This document shows, piece after piece, positions 12,797-24,091 of a stretch of DNA of 64,000 nucleotides (the first letter of the stretch is position 1; every line of letters starts with the position of its first letter). Under the pieces are notes generated by a model, which saw nothing but the letters and a program-made list of their open reading frames with translations, was not told where the DNA came from and ran no database searches. The stretch spans positions 8,559,154-8,623,153 of the forward strand of contig CP034992.1 in the NCBI GenBank assembly GCA_004026145.2, given 5' to 3'. A program made the translations under genes and the position numbers. Origin of the DNA: Takifugu bimaculatus. Taxonomy: Eukaryota; Chordata; Actinopteri; Tetraodontiformes; Tetraodontidae.

Positions 12797-14623
12797 AAGA
12801 GGCAGTTCAGCGTCTCCACTCTGTGGACTGAGAGGGGAAAGCTGGAGAAAAGCCACAAAGTCAAGCGAAGAAGATGTAAAGTCGTCCTCTCTCATCTTTA
12901 TGGAGCAAAGAAAATAATATTAACATTGTTAATTTGAGCTGCTTTAAGCTGACACAGGAGCCAACAGTTGATTAATATCTATTTAGTCAGTACTGGTTAT
13001 TTAATAAATATCTTCACTGCTGCAACTTTTTTACGCCTCGGCGTGATTTCCATGTGTTTTCTGAGGGTGACGAAGGCCACGTGCACGCCTGGTAACGGTC
13101 TCAGCAGGTGTTTTTGGGGCCGATGGAGGAAGCTGGGTGGTGAAGTCTTCCCTCTAGCCTACCTCTTTTTTTTTAGAACCTCTAAACCTCAGACGTTGGC
13201 TCATCTCATCACTTAAAAGGCTTCAGCTCTGGCCCGTTTGGAGTTAGCATGTCACCCATCTGAATCATTTCTCCAGATCTCTTTTTCGGGAAGGGGGGTT
13301 TATTTCATCCTCCTATTTTGTTGTCCTCATTTGCATGCTAGCAGCTTTCAGCGCAAACCGTAGCCCGAGGAGACGAGACTGTCAGATCGCAACAATCCAG
13401 GGAACAATGTTGCCCGGTGTTGCAACACCAGGCCGACAGCGAGGTGTCGTCAGGTGAAATCCTGCGAACAGGCAGGCTGTTCCAGATGATTTTAGATCCG
13501 GTAGATCTGTGGCAGAGTGGGTGACGTTCTGTCACTGCTCATTTCAGTGTGAAAGCTGAGCGTCATCGACCACGTAGAGGCAGACACACGGAGGAAGGAA
13601 ATGGCTGGAAGACAGCAGAAATGAGGGTCAATGATGTAGACAAAGAGAGACGCTCTGGTGTTTTCAGATGAGGACAGTCCAAGAGTTAGAAGCTAGAAAG
13701 CAACACGGAACCAATTAGTCTTATAACAAAGACACCAAAACTGCCGTTCTCTTCTGCGTCCCGGGGAGGGATTTTTTTTTAATCTTTCTCAGACAAAACA
13801 AAGAGAAACCTGTTGTGTGTGAACCGCCGGCTCTTATCAGGCCACTGCAGCGCTCACCTGTCCTCTTCAGTTTAACACAACAGAAGCCATCAAAGTAGCT
13901 CCTTCTGTTTCACTGTCACATGAAATCACAGGTTGACTTTCACCACACTTTTATTTTCACGTTCGTTCATGCAGGGGACGGCGTTGGACGCGAGTTCAAG
14001 TGCCGAGCCCATTACCCTGAGTTCTGAATAAACAAGCCAGCATATCGCAGCCAACCGCTGATCTTCTGTCTTTGATGATTCGCCTCAGAGCAGCGGGAAA
14101 TAAAGCAACACGCAAATGGTGTGTAACTTGTCATGGTCGCCTACGATGTCCCGAAGATAAGGCAATGTTTGGTTGAGTGTCAGTTTCTGCTGAAATGGGG
14201 GCATCATTACACAAGATGTTAGCCTGTTTCGCTGCTGGCAGCTTATCCACCCCCCACCCCCCAACAAAAACAGGCGAGGATCACGATGAAATGTGAAAGA
14301 TCACAGATGAGCAGTTTTCCTTGAAGGATGCATTAGAACGATGTCTGTTGCTCTGCTAAAATTAGCTTAAGCCACCCAGCTTAAAAACAGCCGGGTTCGT
14401 TATTTCTTTCCTTATTTTTGAAATCAGGGGGCCAAAAGGTATGACAGCTGTTGTTTGCATGTGCTGGAAGCGCCATTTCTGCGGCGAGTGCCCTCAGTTT
14501 ACAGAAACATTTAGCAGTTGTAGGAATGCAGTGATTTGCTGGCATCATTTCATTACAGCGGCCAGTGTAACAATCCATTTTACACGACCAAGGATGCTCT
14601 GCGTGTGTTGGATTGGTGTGACT

Positions 14624-14625
<2 letters not shown>

Positions 14626-14710
<85 letters not shown>
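14626..14710. repeat. (TG)n microsatellite
   Basis: About 42 uninterrupted GT dinucleotides, the first of two long TG tracts within 500 nt. Confidence 0.97.
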
Positions 14711-14711
<1 letters not shown>

Positions 14712-15026
14712 CATGTGATAGCACCAAAATACTCGGGTATCACGCTCTGATGTGCATGCCAAATCCACTTGTCCTCTCACACAACCCACCAGTGTGTCTG
14801 GGCTGTTGCAGCCTCACCAGCAGAGGTCTGCAGCGAGCAGCAGCGCAGCGGCGAGGGCGCGACCCCCGGCGGACCGCTCCCACTGTGATGAATATGAGCA
14901 GAAAGTTACCTTTGACCGGTTATTTGTTACCCCGTCTGCACTGTACGGCTTTAAATTGTTCCCTATAAAGGACTGGACCTTGTTTTTGAATCGTTTATGG
15001 CTTGTAAATACGGTTCCAGTGCACTA

Positions 15027-15028
<2 letters not shown>

Positions 15029-15099
<71 letters not shown>
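15029..15099. repeat. (TG)n microsatellite
   Basis: About 35 uninterrupted GT dinucleotides, 320 nt from the preceding TG tract. Confidence 0.97.
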
Positions 15100-15100
<1 letters not shown>

Positions 15101-15205
15101 TGTAGTAATGAGATCATGTCTGTGGTTCCTGATGGGTTGGCATGTTTGGTCACCTGGAGAACCTTTACATTATGAATGAATATCCCCATTTAGTTTGCAG
15201 ATTCT

Positions 15206-15224
15206 TGGACGGATGGATGGACGG

Positions 15225-15260
<36 letters not shown>

Positions 15261-15427
15261 ATGGATGGATGGATGGATGGATGGATGGATGGATGGACGG
15301 CCGGACGGCCGGACGGGCGGGCGGGCTGCGGTGCGGGCGGGGCGGGGCGGATGGACGGACGGACGGACGGACGGACGGACGGACGGACGGATGGATGGAT
15401 GGATGGATGGATGGATGGATGGATGGA
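15206..15427. repeat. Compound (GGAT)n / GC-rich / (GGAC)n / (GGAT)n satellite
   Basis: Tetranucleotide block: GGAT/GGAC at 15206-15296, a G+C-rich core at about 15297-15350 made of GGCC and GGGC motifs and GGGGCGGGGCGG, then GGAC repeats changing to GGAT up to 15427. The G runs lie all on one strand. The long MDGW-type and SIHP-type open frames here are repeat translations, not genes. Confidence 0.95.
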
Positions 15428-18400
15428 GTCTCTGCTTGGTAAACTGAAGTGACCACACAGGAACTTTCTTTTCTCTTCCTGCTTTAATCACAAAGTGCAA
15501 AAAAAGAAACATCTCGGAAAAAATAAAGAATCCGAAAAGAAAAAGTCTCTTTGTTGATGGAGATAAAAGCGATGCCTCCATTCTGCACGCACTCACAATT
15601 AGTCTCAGCGCCGCCATCTGAATGATCTCGCAGAGAAGGAAGATCACTTGACCCTGGCCTGTGACAGAAACCAGTCTCCCCATTAGGTACTCTCGGCAAC
15701 CGTAACGTCTATCCCCGTTTAAAGAAGCAGCCTGCATCACAAAGGTCTCATGCACAGACCAGAAGTCACATGGTCCAAGTTTGAAAGGCTTCATTCTTCT
15801 GGAACGAAAACCCAACCCTGCACCATATATAAGCATATATCTTATATATAGCAATAAATACATGCCTACTTATGTTTACTTAAAAAATATTATATTATGG
15901 AAATATACTTATTGATAGTGCCGGAAAAGTTCTATTTTACAGCAATGTGTAAAGCTTATATAAATCATCCGTCTAGAACCACTTAAAAAAAAAATATATA
16001 TATATATTTGATGTAATGACATTATAAAAAGTCAATAACCCAATTTTGTTCTGATTATTGTCAAACATGAATGTTTTGGACATGGCTCTCTGTAAAACCT
16101 CAGCAATATTGAGGTTTCCGCACTGTTGAGATATTAAAAAAGGCAAAATCAATAATATAAGTACCACACATGGATTACGCCACGCAGACGTCGGGCGACA
16201 CCGCGAATAAACACCAATGTGAGTCGGTGGGCGTCAAAGCTCAGGAGAAAACTTTGATGCTGTGAGAGGAGATTCACCCCTGGAACATTTTCTCTTTGCA
16301 CGCGTCCTCGGCCGGCCATGTTTCCTGAAGGCTTAACGGAGAAAGGCGCCATCAGTGCATAAATAAATGTTTGTACACTGTATTTGTGTGGAAGAGAAAA
16401 CAAGGCCTCTCCTTATATTCCATGTGCTCCAAGTGGCTTCGGAGCGATTACAGCGATGAGAGTAAACACTTCAGAGTTTAAGAAAGTGCAACACACAGTT
16501 CCCAACTTCTTGGAATTCTTCTCGAGCATTAAATCAACTCAAGTTGCAGGCACAGACTGGTGGAACTGGCGGCTGCTGCCTCTCCCATTATGTCCGTTGG
16601 GTTGTTAGCTTAGCACAAAATGGCTTCTTAAGCTTCAGGATCTGTTTAGAAAATGACTATATAACTTTTCTCTTTGATCTTTGTGTGATATCAAACCTCT
16701 GCTGCAAATAAAGAGGAGCATCACACCCATGGTTTTATAACTTTTAAGCTCCCTGAGGTGTTTAAACTCTTAATAAAGACAAATATAAAGTGAGACTGAA
16801 AAAAGTTGCCTTCATTCTGCACCCCATTAATCCACAATTAAGACTTTAAAACCAGATTATGTAAAGATCTTTGAGAGTGGTACTATCAACCATCGTAGAA
16901 TATTTGTTTCCTAGCGTTTCGGTTTAAAGACAGATTCTCCTTGCTTTTACTCTTTTTTTAAAAACAGTCATCTGAACGTTTCTAACTGAACTGTCACAGA
17001 TGATTAGCAGAGAAACAACTCATCTTGGTATTCCAAAGAGCATGAGGTCCTCACGAGAGAGGGAGCCACAACTGGAATCAATGTCACCGTTCAGATAAAT
17101 CACGCATTGCCGATTCACCATGTAAGATGCATTTTATTTGCCGCCTGACCGTGTAAAGCTTCTATTCATTTTGGGTTCTTTTTTTTCATGGAAAAGACGT
17201 GGTCAACTCAGTGGTGACGCTTTCCTCTCGAAATTCCTGCTCAGATGTTAAAGTTGTTTGCCTGGTTGATGAGATAATTCCTGTGACAAACCAAACTGAC
17301 AAAATGTACAAATTAATAACTAATATCCCTGTAATCTCATTTGTTTCCTTTCAAACATGTGTCGGGATGTGACATTCTATTAGGTCTGTTTATTAAAATC
17401 ACTTTCAATTTGGTCAAAATGGAATTTTTGTCTTGATAATTGGACACGTTTTCCTTTAAAATTGGTGAAAATAATTTGCAAAAGCATCACAACTGCAGAG
17501 TCCTGACATAAATGAATGTGGGTGCACTTCACATCTGTGCTGACAAATGTTTCAGGGAAAACATAAAAAAAAAAAACAGCCTTAAGGTATGTAGGTAGAA
17601 AAACACACAAACAAACAACCAAATAAATAAATTCTCCTTAAACCACATGTGTGAATGTAAATGTGTTGATTTTATGAACATATTTTCCCTTTTTTTCAAA
17701 CAAGGACTCCTCTATTTTTCTCAGTGACCTCTCCTCACCGAAAACCATGTGTCTGTCACACCCACACAGAAAAACAAGCTTTATACAACAGCAGTGTGAA
17801 ATCACCATGTTCCGAGACGGGTGAGGGGTTGGGGGGGGGGGTGGTGGCTGGGCTCCAGCCAGGAAGGAGAAATCTGAGGAGATGTCAGGTAACAAAGTGA
17901 CCCCGAGATTCATCGGTTTTTATCTCCTCTGAGATCCAGGGTGGAAACTGATTGATACCACTTCACTCAAAAGGGAAATAACAAAGACAAGGGGGTGAAG
18001 GGTGCAATGATATCATTACATATATCAAAAACCTTAATGTTATATACCATATCAAGGGCTGAAGAGCCAGGCCTCCAATCTGAAAAAAACTTGATATTTG
18101 TTAAAGATGTCTATCACAATACACTCATTTCAGGCTATATGTTATGTAAGTTAACAAGACCTGAGCTATTAGTGCCTCACAACTTACACACAAGCAGTTT
18201 TCCCTCCATATTTTACTGGATCTTATTGCAGACAGGAGGTTTGGCACTATTCTACCACAGAGGAGCCATTTTAAAGAAAGAAATTGGTTATTTTTACAAC
18301 AAATCTTTTGATATGACTAACGGAAAATGTTAATTTTAAGCTGACAGAGTGACAGCAGAGGAATATTACAGACGAAAAACTGCATCAATGGTTAAATAGC

Positions 18401-18870
18401 CCTTTCGTGCAATTGTGATATGCAGGTCTCAGCTGGGCAAAATGAGTCTGATCGTTGGGGTTCATTATCATAAGAAGAAAGCAGTACGACAATTTACCAT
18501 ACAAGTGGCTCCATCTTCCTTTGTATAAATGCTATATTACTTTTCCACAAGATGCAGGCTTTCTTTAGCCAAAATTATAGTTAGTGACATTGGGTTTCTG
18601 GCCCATGTGAACTCCCACTGGATATAATCACCTTTCACTGTGCTGTTATTCTTTTCTAATCTTCCTTGATTGATTAGAACTGTATTTTCACTACTGTCAT
18701 GTGATGTGGTGATAGATAGTTTAGTAGGCACCTTTAAAACCCAAAAACTTCATATAAGAAAGATACTGTAATGAGCCTCCGCAATTCCACTCTGACAGCA
18801 AAGCAGGAGCAACAGCGCCACCTCGTGCCGGTCTGATATAATGACATCAACAACACGCTGCAATGACGCC

Positions 18871-18893
18871 ACTTCCTGTTTAAACATGGCGGC
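18871..18893 (+). promoter_or_regulatory. mrps16 promoter motifs (ETS site and YY1-like site)
   Basis: ACTTCCTG (18871-18878) is an ETS core. AACATGGCGGC (18883-18893) resembles the initiator-type YY1 site frequent at promoters of mitochondrial and ribosomal genes. No TATA box is seen, as expected for a housekeeping gene. Confidence 0.5.
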
Positions 18894-18984
18894 GCTCTGG
18901 TAGATGTGACATTACTGGTGGTGCGGGATATACATCCTTATAACGATACATATATATTTTATAACTCGTAAACAAACCAGACAG
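18880..18984 (+). other. mrps16: mrps16 noncoding exon 1 (5' end approximate)
   Basis: This exon ends at a good donor, ACAG|GTAACT (18984/18985), and joins the acceptor TTGCAG at 19222 just before the ATG-containing exon. If transcription starts upstream of 18886, a five-codon upstream frame (ATGGCGGCGCTCTGGTAG, 18886-18903) would be in the leader. The exon is inferred from splice signals only. Confidence 0.5.
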
Positions 18985-19240
18985 GTAACTATCTCCATTT
19001 TTTTCCAATTTGTAAATACATACGATTTATTACATTGTTCACTTTTATCTTACTGTATCTTCTAAACTGCTGAAGATCCACACCGTTCAAGTTAGCCATT
19101 AGCCATAGCTCTGCTGTCCATTGCAATTTAGAAGCATTTTATCTGATCATGTTGTGATTTTCATACATCGTATTGTTAAACCAAAATTACTCGTGTTTAA
19201 TGGTGGTATTTTTCTGTTGCAGAATCGCCCTGCCAGCATA

Positions 19241-20363
19241 ATGGTTCATTTATGTGAGTACACACTGTGACCACAAACATTTTCTACAACACGTTATATT
19301 AACATGTTTATCTATTTGTGGCACATGGGTTAAAATTGCTTGTATTGCAGGTTCAGATACGCTAAAGATATCTTTTGTCAAATAAATCAATTTTATAAAT
19401 TGTCATTGAGGGTCCACTGTATATTAAAAATATAGATATACTGTTGTACATGGTGTATTAACCATTGATGCAGTTTTTCCTCAAAGAAAGGATGAGCAGG
19501 CTAGACTATAAATTCTAACTATAATTCATCATTTAGGAGTGTAAACCTTTACTAGTCTTAAAAATGTATTCCATTCATGTTGTCTAAATATACTTATAGC
19601 ACCAAATCTCTTACTTGTCTCCAGATGCACCACTTAAAAAATTCCATGTGAAATTTGAGAGTTGTATCATTATTACTGGGACTGGTATTGAGTGAAGACA
19701 CATTTAACTACCGTAATTGTTTTGAAGTGGTTTAAATTGTGTTTTGGATTGGATTCACACTGCTTTACATTTAGAAAAGTGATTACCGTTTCAAATTTCA
19801 TTACTACTCAATGATAGGTCTTGCTGTTCTTATTTCTCCCTGCAGCATCACTTCTGCTAAAGGGCTACCACGGAGGACATGTGGTCATCCGAATGGCTCT
19901 TGCCGGCCACAAACAAGCTAACAGACCCTTCTATCGTATAGTGGCTGCTTACAACAAAAGAGCGCGAGATAGTAAATATATCGAGCAGCTGGGCACTTAC
20001 GATCCGCTCCCAAACATCCACAATGAGAAACTCGTCAGCTTCAACTTCGACAGAGTCAAATACTGGATCGGCTGTGGTGCACACCCCACCAAGCCAGTGG
20101 CCAAACTTCTAGGTGTGTTTTCTGCATCTAAACATGTTTTGATTTTTAGCCACTGCACCAAAGGGTGGAGTTGGCAAACAGCCATGCCCTGAGATTGAAT
20201 ACCTCGATATTAAATCACAACTGTGATGTAATGTGTCTTCATCTTTCTTGAAGGTCTGGCAGGATTTTTTCCTCTGCACCCAATGACGATCACTGAGGCA
20301 GAGCGTCGACGGGCCAGGGCAGAGGAGGGTGTGCAAGAAGAACAGAAGGAGGCAGAAGTGTGA
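19241..20363 (+). CDS. mrps16: Mitochondrial ribosomal protein S16 (bS16m)
   Basis: Component of the small subunit of the mitochondrial ribosome, needed for mitochondrial translation. Three coding exons: 19241-19253 (MVHL plus one base), 19846-20112 and 20254-20363, giving 129 residues; the human protein has 137. The family core is plain: [21 protein letters not shown], then [29 protein letters not shown] and [20 protein letters not shown]. Splice sites are GTGAGT/TGCAG and GTGTGT/GAAG, and the phase-1 junctions match on each side. The first coding exon holds only four full codons, so an open-frame search alone would misplace the start in intron sequence; MVHL matches the vertebrate N terminus. 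The C-terminal tail is short, charged and Glu-rich. It is convergent with errfi1. Confidence 0.95.
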
Positions 20364-20504
20364 CATTTAAAAACGGAGCTTGAGCAACCATCCAGAATAA
20401 GGATGTTTTACAGATATCTGGAGAATGGACAGACTGTTGCTGGGACTTCTCAAATACATCATGTTGTGATTCAGTTGCTTTGGTTGCAGCAGTGAAGAAT
20501 TCAT

Positions 20505-20510
20505 AATAAA
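20505..20510 (+). terminator. mrps16 polyadenylation signal
   Basis: AATAAA 142 nt after the stop codon, followed by a T-rich downstream stretch. Cleavage is likely near 20,525-20,530. Confidence 0.75.
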
Positions 20511-20530
20511 ATTTGATAAAACTCCCTTTG

Positions 20531-22160
20531 TGTTAGGATATGCATTTGCTCTCCTTTATTACATTGGGGTCAGTCTAAGGTTTCACCACTAGATGGCGTC
20601 ATAGACGTGAGTTTGATCCTAAGAAAACTCTCCGGTTCATGTAAAGTAAATATAACTGCAGATATCATGCTTATGAGGGTGACATTTTAGTATATAGAGT
20701 TCACACCATGTCTCTTTCGGGTGTACATGGGATGATGCATGTGGTTCCAGCACCACTGCACCATCACGCAGTTGATTGGTGCTTTTACCTGAATGATCTG
20801 TGTGTGTTTGCATTCATCCTAGTGTGTCCGCCATATTTGCCTTACCAGTTGAAATTTAACCAACTGCTCTTTGCTACAAGTTAAATATTTACAGCTCTGT
20901 CCACCCCTCACAATAAACAATAAAAGTTACACCAAACATAAGGTTAATTTAGCATGAATCTGCCTTTTAGCTTCTGTTTAATTTGACTTCTCATGCAATT
21001 TTAAGAAATGAGACACATTTATGTGCAGTTAAAGGCACATAAATGAGGAATGTGTTCATGTATGCAGAACTCGAATTTGCTGTTCAGAAATTAAGATTTG
21101 ATACAGAATATATACCAATTAACAAAGAACAAAATTTATAATACTTTGAGCAAGCTCTAGTTGTTGGCTCGGCAGTTGGGGATTTTTAGTGAATTAACCA
21201 GGGCCAGATGCATTTTTACTATTAAAACTAATGAAATTAAACTGACCCACGTTGTCAACAAACTGAACTCAAGATTACAACAATAAACTCACATAAAAAG
21301 AGTCAGGTTTTATGAGGATGATTCATTTTTTTATGGATTTAAACTGATGTGGAGCCTGTGTAAGAACGAGGCTGCTGTGAATCCTGTATCTTTTTCTTTT
21401 TTTTACCTCTGCATTTAACCCATCCTCACACTGCATACAAGGAGGAAGTGCCTTGCTCAGGGGCATCCTAGGTTGTGACCTGTCCTAGGATTTCAACCCT
21501 GTGGTTTGGAGACCCATTCATGTCCTCGTTTCCCTGCAGCTCGGTTCAGGTTCAGACCAAAAGTAGCAAAATTCAACCCCTAAAACATGTCCCAAAGCTG
21601 CAAAATGTGAATACATGAGGTTAAAATCTCCCATGCCTCTGTTATGAAGGATGCAATATAAAATCAGCAGTGGGAAAAGGTTTAAAAATCTAAAGGAACC
21701 AGTTGATCGCAGCTGAAAAGGTGGAAACCGTCGAGTCCAAGACGTGTCGATATGAAGAAAATTATGACGGGCAGCCTGGCGAATGAACTCCGAGTTTAAG
21801 CCATCGTGGCTTCATGATGGACATCATGATTGTGACTAATCATGGCCCCTGGATTCTGCTGAGCTTGACATGGACGCACGTCAAATGCAAAACACTCGCG
21901 ACATTGTTACTTGAAAAGAAAAAAAAAAAACCCCAGCAACCTGTGGGCCGGAGTTGGAGGATGTAAGCCGTCACAAAGAAAAAGAGCGCAGTGTAACCAG
22001 GAAGAAGCCTGCACACCTGTCAATCAACCATTGTGAGTCGGTCTTGTGTCTCTGGATAGAGGCCAGTCACAATAAGGTACGCAGCATGAGGGTGTGTGGG
22101 TGATAAAACAGGACAAACAGCTGAGTCAAGCGTTTAGGCTTGACGGATGGCACAGGCAGA
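20531..22160. other. Intergenic region between convergent mrps16 and errfi1
   Basis: No coding potential recognised. At about 21,405-21,520 the text (CTGCATTTAACCCATCCTCA..., CCTTGCTCAGGGGCATCCTA) resembles a widespread degenerate teleost interspersed repeat. Confidence 0.5.
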
Positions 22161-22186
22161 GCAGAACAGACTCATAAATAAGTCAC

Positions 22187-22192
22187 TTTATT
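22187..22192 (-). terminator. errfi1 polyadenylation signal
   Basis: TTTATT on the plus strand, which is AATAAA on the minus strand, about 1.9 kb past the errfi1 stop codon. It is the clearest signal in the right place for a long 3' UTR like that of mammalian ERRFI1. The exact 3' end is not proven. Confidence 0.5.
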
Positions 22193-23672
22193 TTGCTTTC
22201 TTTTCAAAGACTACATTTCTTTATCAACTCTCCATGACAACAAATGGAATTGTTAAATACTGTACACAGCATACTGTACCCCCCCAGTGCACGTCTTCGC
22301 AGTTACGTCTCCATAGACGAGTCTTCCTTCACTTTTTATCATCTCTAATAAGACATACGAATACCTTAAGATTAAATAGCATCAGTGTATGATGTAAACA
22401 TTGTGTCAGACATTGAAGTCACAAGCAAAGGTATATTTTTTTGTTCCTCTTTGAGCAGAAGGGAGAGGAATCTATGCGTCAACAACCATTTGACCTTAGT
22501 AATTATCCCAAAGTGAACACCATGTTTGATACTTCAACACACGTGCTACATTTTCTATATTGTCCTGACACTCTTAATAGTCTACAACAGTAAAAAAAAA
22601 AAAAAATCGATTTTCTGTCTCTGGGCTGCCAGCAGCCAAAGTCTTTCAGACCACACCCACTGCAATCATGTAAGGTAGGAATGCATGAGCAGAACAGGAA
22701 AGTCTGTGTCAGGTAGGTAAATCCTGCACTCTTTGTAATACGCCTGTTAACAGGTTGGCCTAACATGCACACGTAATCCAATCTGTGTCTGAGGATATCT
22801 GATCAGAACCCACAATTCAGTTCCAACTCGATTAAAAACCCTGTCAGGTCGCTCTGAGCTGTCTTTCTTTGGGTTTTTGGGGGGGGTTCTCCCCCTCGCA
22901 GAGCACAACTGATACTGTTTTTGCCTTTTTTTTTTCTTTTTTTTTTTAAACTGAGGAGCACATGAAATACAGGATGAACATCGAAGGGAGGTAGTGCTTG
23001 AGGCAAATTAGTTCCGAGCGATAACTCACAGCTTGATTAAAAAAAAGGAAAGAAAACTTCAACTGTTTGATGGAATTTCAGTAAGAATAACATACATTCA
23101 CAGAACATTCAACAGGCCCGTTTCTGTGCGTCAAAACAGACCCGGACGCCCGGAGGTGTGCACTTCTTTTCCGCGACGGGCACAGTAACAAATATGGCTG
23201 TCACCACAACACTTGTCTCCGCCGCCGTGCCGGTGCGCGGACGCGACCATTCAAACCAGCGCACCAGAAGAGCTGCACCAGACTTTCCACTGGTCACACC
23301 GGTCATGCGCCCACGTCTGTAAAATACACCGGAGTGACACACTGCGTAGAAAACTATTATAGACAAATATAGCGGCCTGAGTAAGACTGTAACTTCACCG
23401 AGGCGGGGAGACAGTGTGGACGCAGAGGAGAAAACTGAATGAGGATTTGTGTGCTGGCATCCTTCATTTTTCCTTAGGCAGATTAGAGGCCTTACATTTA
23501 GCCTTCATATATGAAGTGTCACATGGTTTGGTTACTGACCTTTTGTCCCATATGAGATAAAAAGCAGCTTCCATGTTTATCTCAATAAAAACATCTTCAA
23601 CCTTCCAGACACAGAATACACAGAGCAGGAGGTTCCAGACCTGCCTGGACCCCTGACCCCCCCCTTCCGAGG

Positions 23673-23699
23673 AAAAAAAAAAAAAAAAAAAAAAAAAAA
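23673..23699. repeat. Homopolymer A(27)
   Basis: Uninterrupted run of 27 A on the plus strand inside the probable errfi1 3' UTR. Confidence 0.95.
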
Positions 23700-24091
23700 G
23701 AAAGAACAGGACAACATTGAATGTCATGAAATAAAAGTCATATCAAAAATAAGCTCTACAATGTTGATTTCTGCCCACTAGAGACTGTTTTTACACACAT
23801 CTCAGGTTGTTCCAACATTACCAGTAACTGAATACAGTGCGCACGTACCCTGTGTGTTCAGAATACATGAAGGGGTAAAAAAACAAAGAAAAAAAGCAGC
23901 AGTTTGAGGGACGTCAGAGTTCCTTTTCTCTGGTTATTTCAAGTGTTTCTGCTCAGTCTTGTGCTACTTCCACCTGAATGTTTAAAACAAATCCACGTGC
24001 GCCCCCCTCCCGGCATGCGCGTGGCGCCGAGTCCCAGGGGTCTGGGCCGCGTGCCGATGGGCCGTCTGCGAACTTCTGGGTGCGGACTGAA

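Larger units (their letters stand above)
9541..18780. other. Intergenic region between pax7 and mrps16
   Basis: No open frame here resembles a known protein. It contains CA/TG microsatellites, a GGAT/GGAC satellite and AT-rich unique sequence. The stretch 17,990-18,770 reads like a degenerate interspersed repeat, but I could not name a family. Distal pax7 regulatory DNA is possible; nothing in the sequence proves it. Confidence 0.6.
22165..24091 (-). other. errfi1: Probable errfi1 3' UTR
   Basis: No other gene is seen between the errfi1 stop codon (24,092) and the AATAAA at 22,192-22,187. The stretch is AT-rich with T-rich tracts on the sense strand, including a T(27) run from the poly-A at 23,673-23,699. 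ERRFI1 mRNAs are known for long, unstable 3' UTRs; this assignment is inference. Confidence 0.5.

Noticed and set aside
14441..15105. Frames of 117-175 residues with CVCV or THTH runs
   Set aside because: Translations of the (TG)n tracts.
15142..15863. Long open frames with MDGW, SIHP and RPSV repeats on both strands (up to 232 residues)
   Set aside because: They are translations of the GGAT/GGAC satellite; every frame is open because the repeat has no stop codons.
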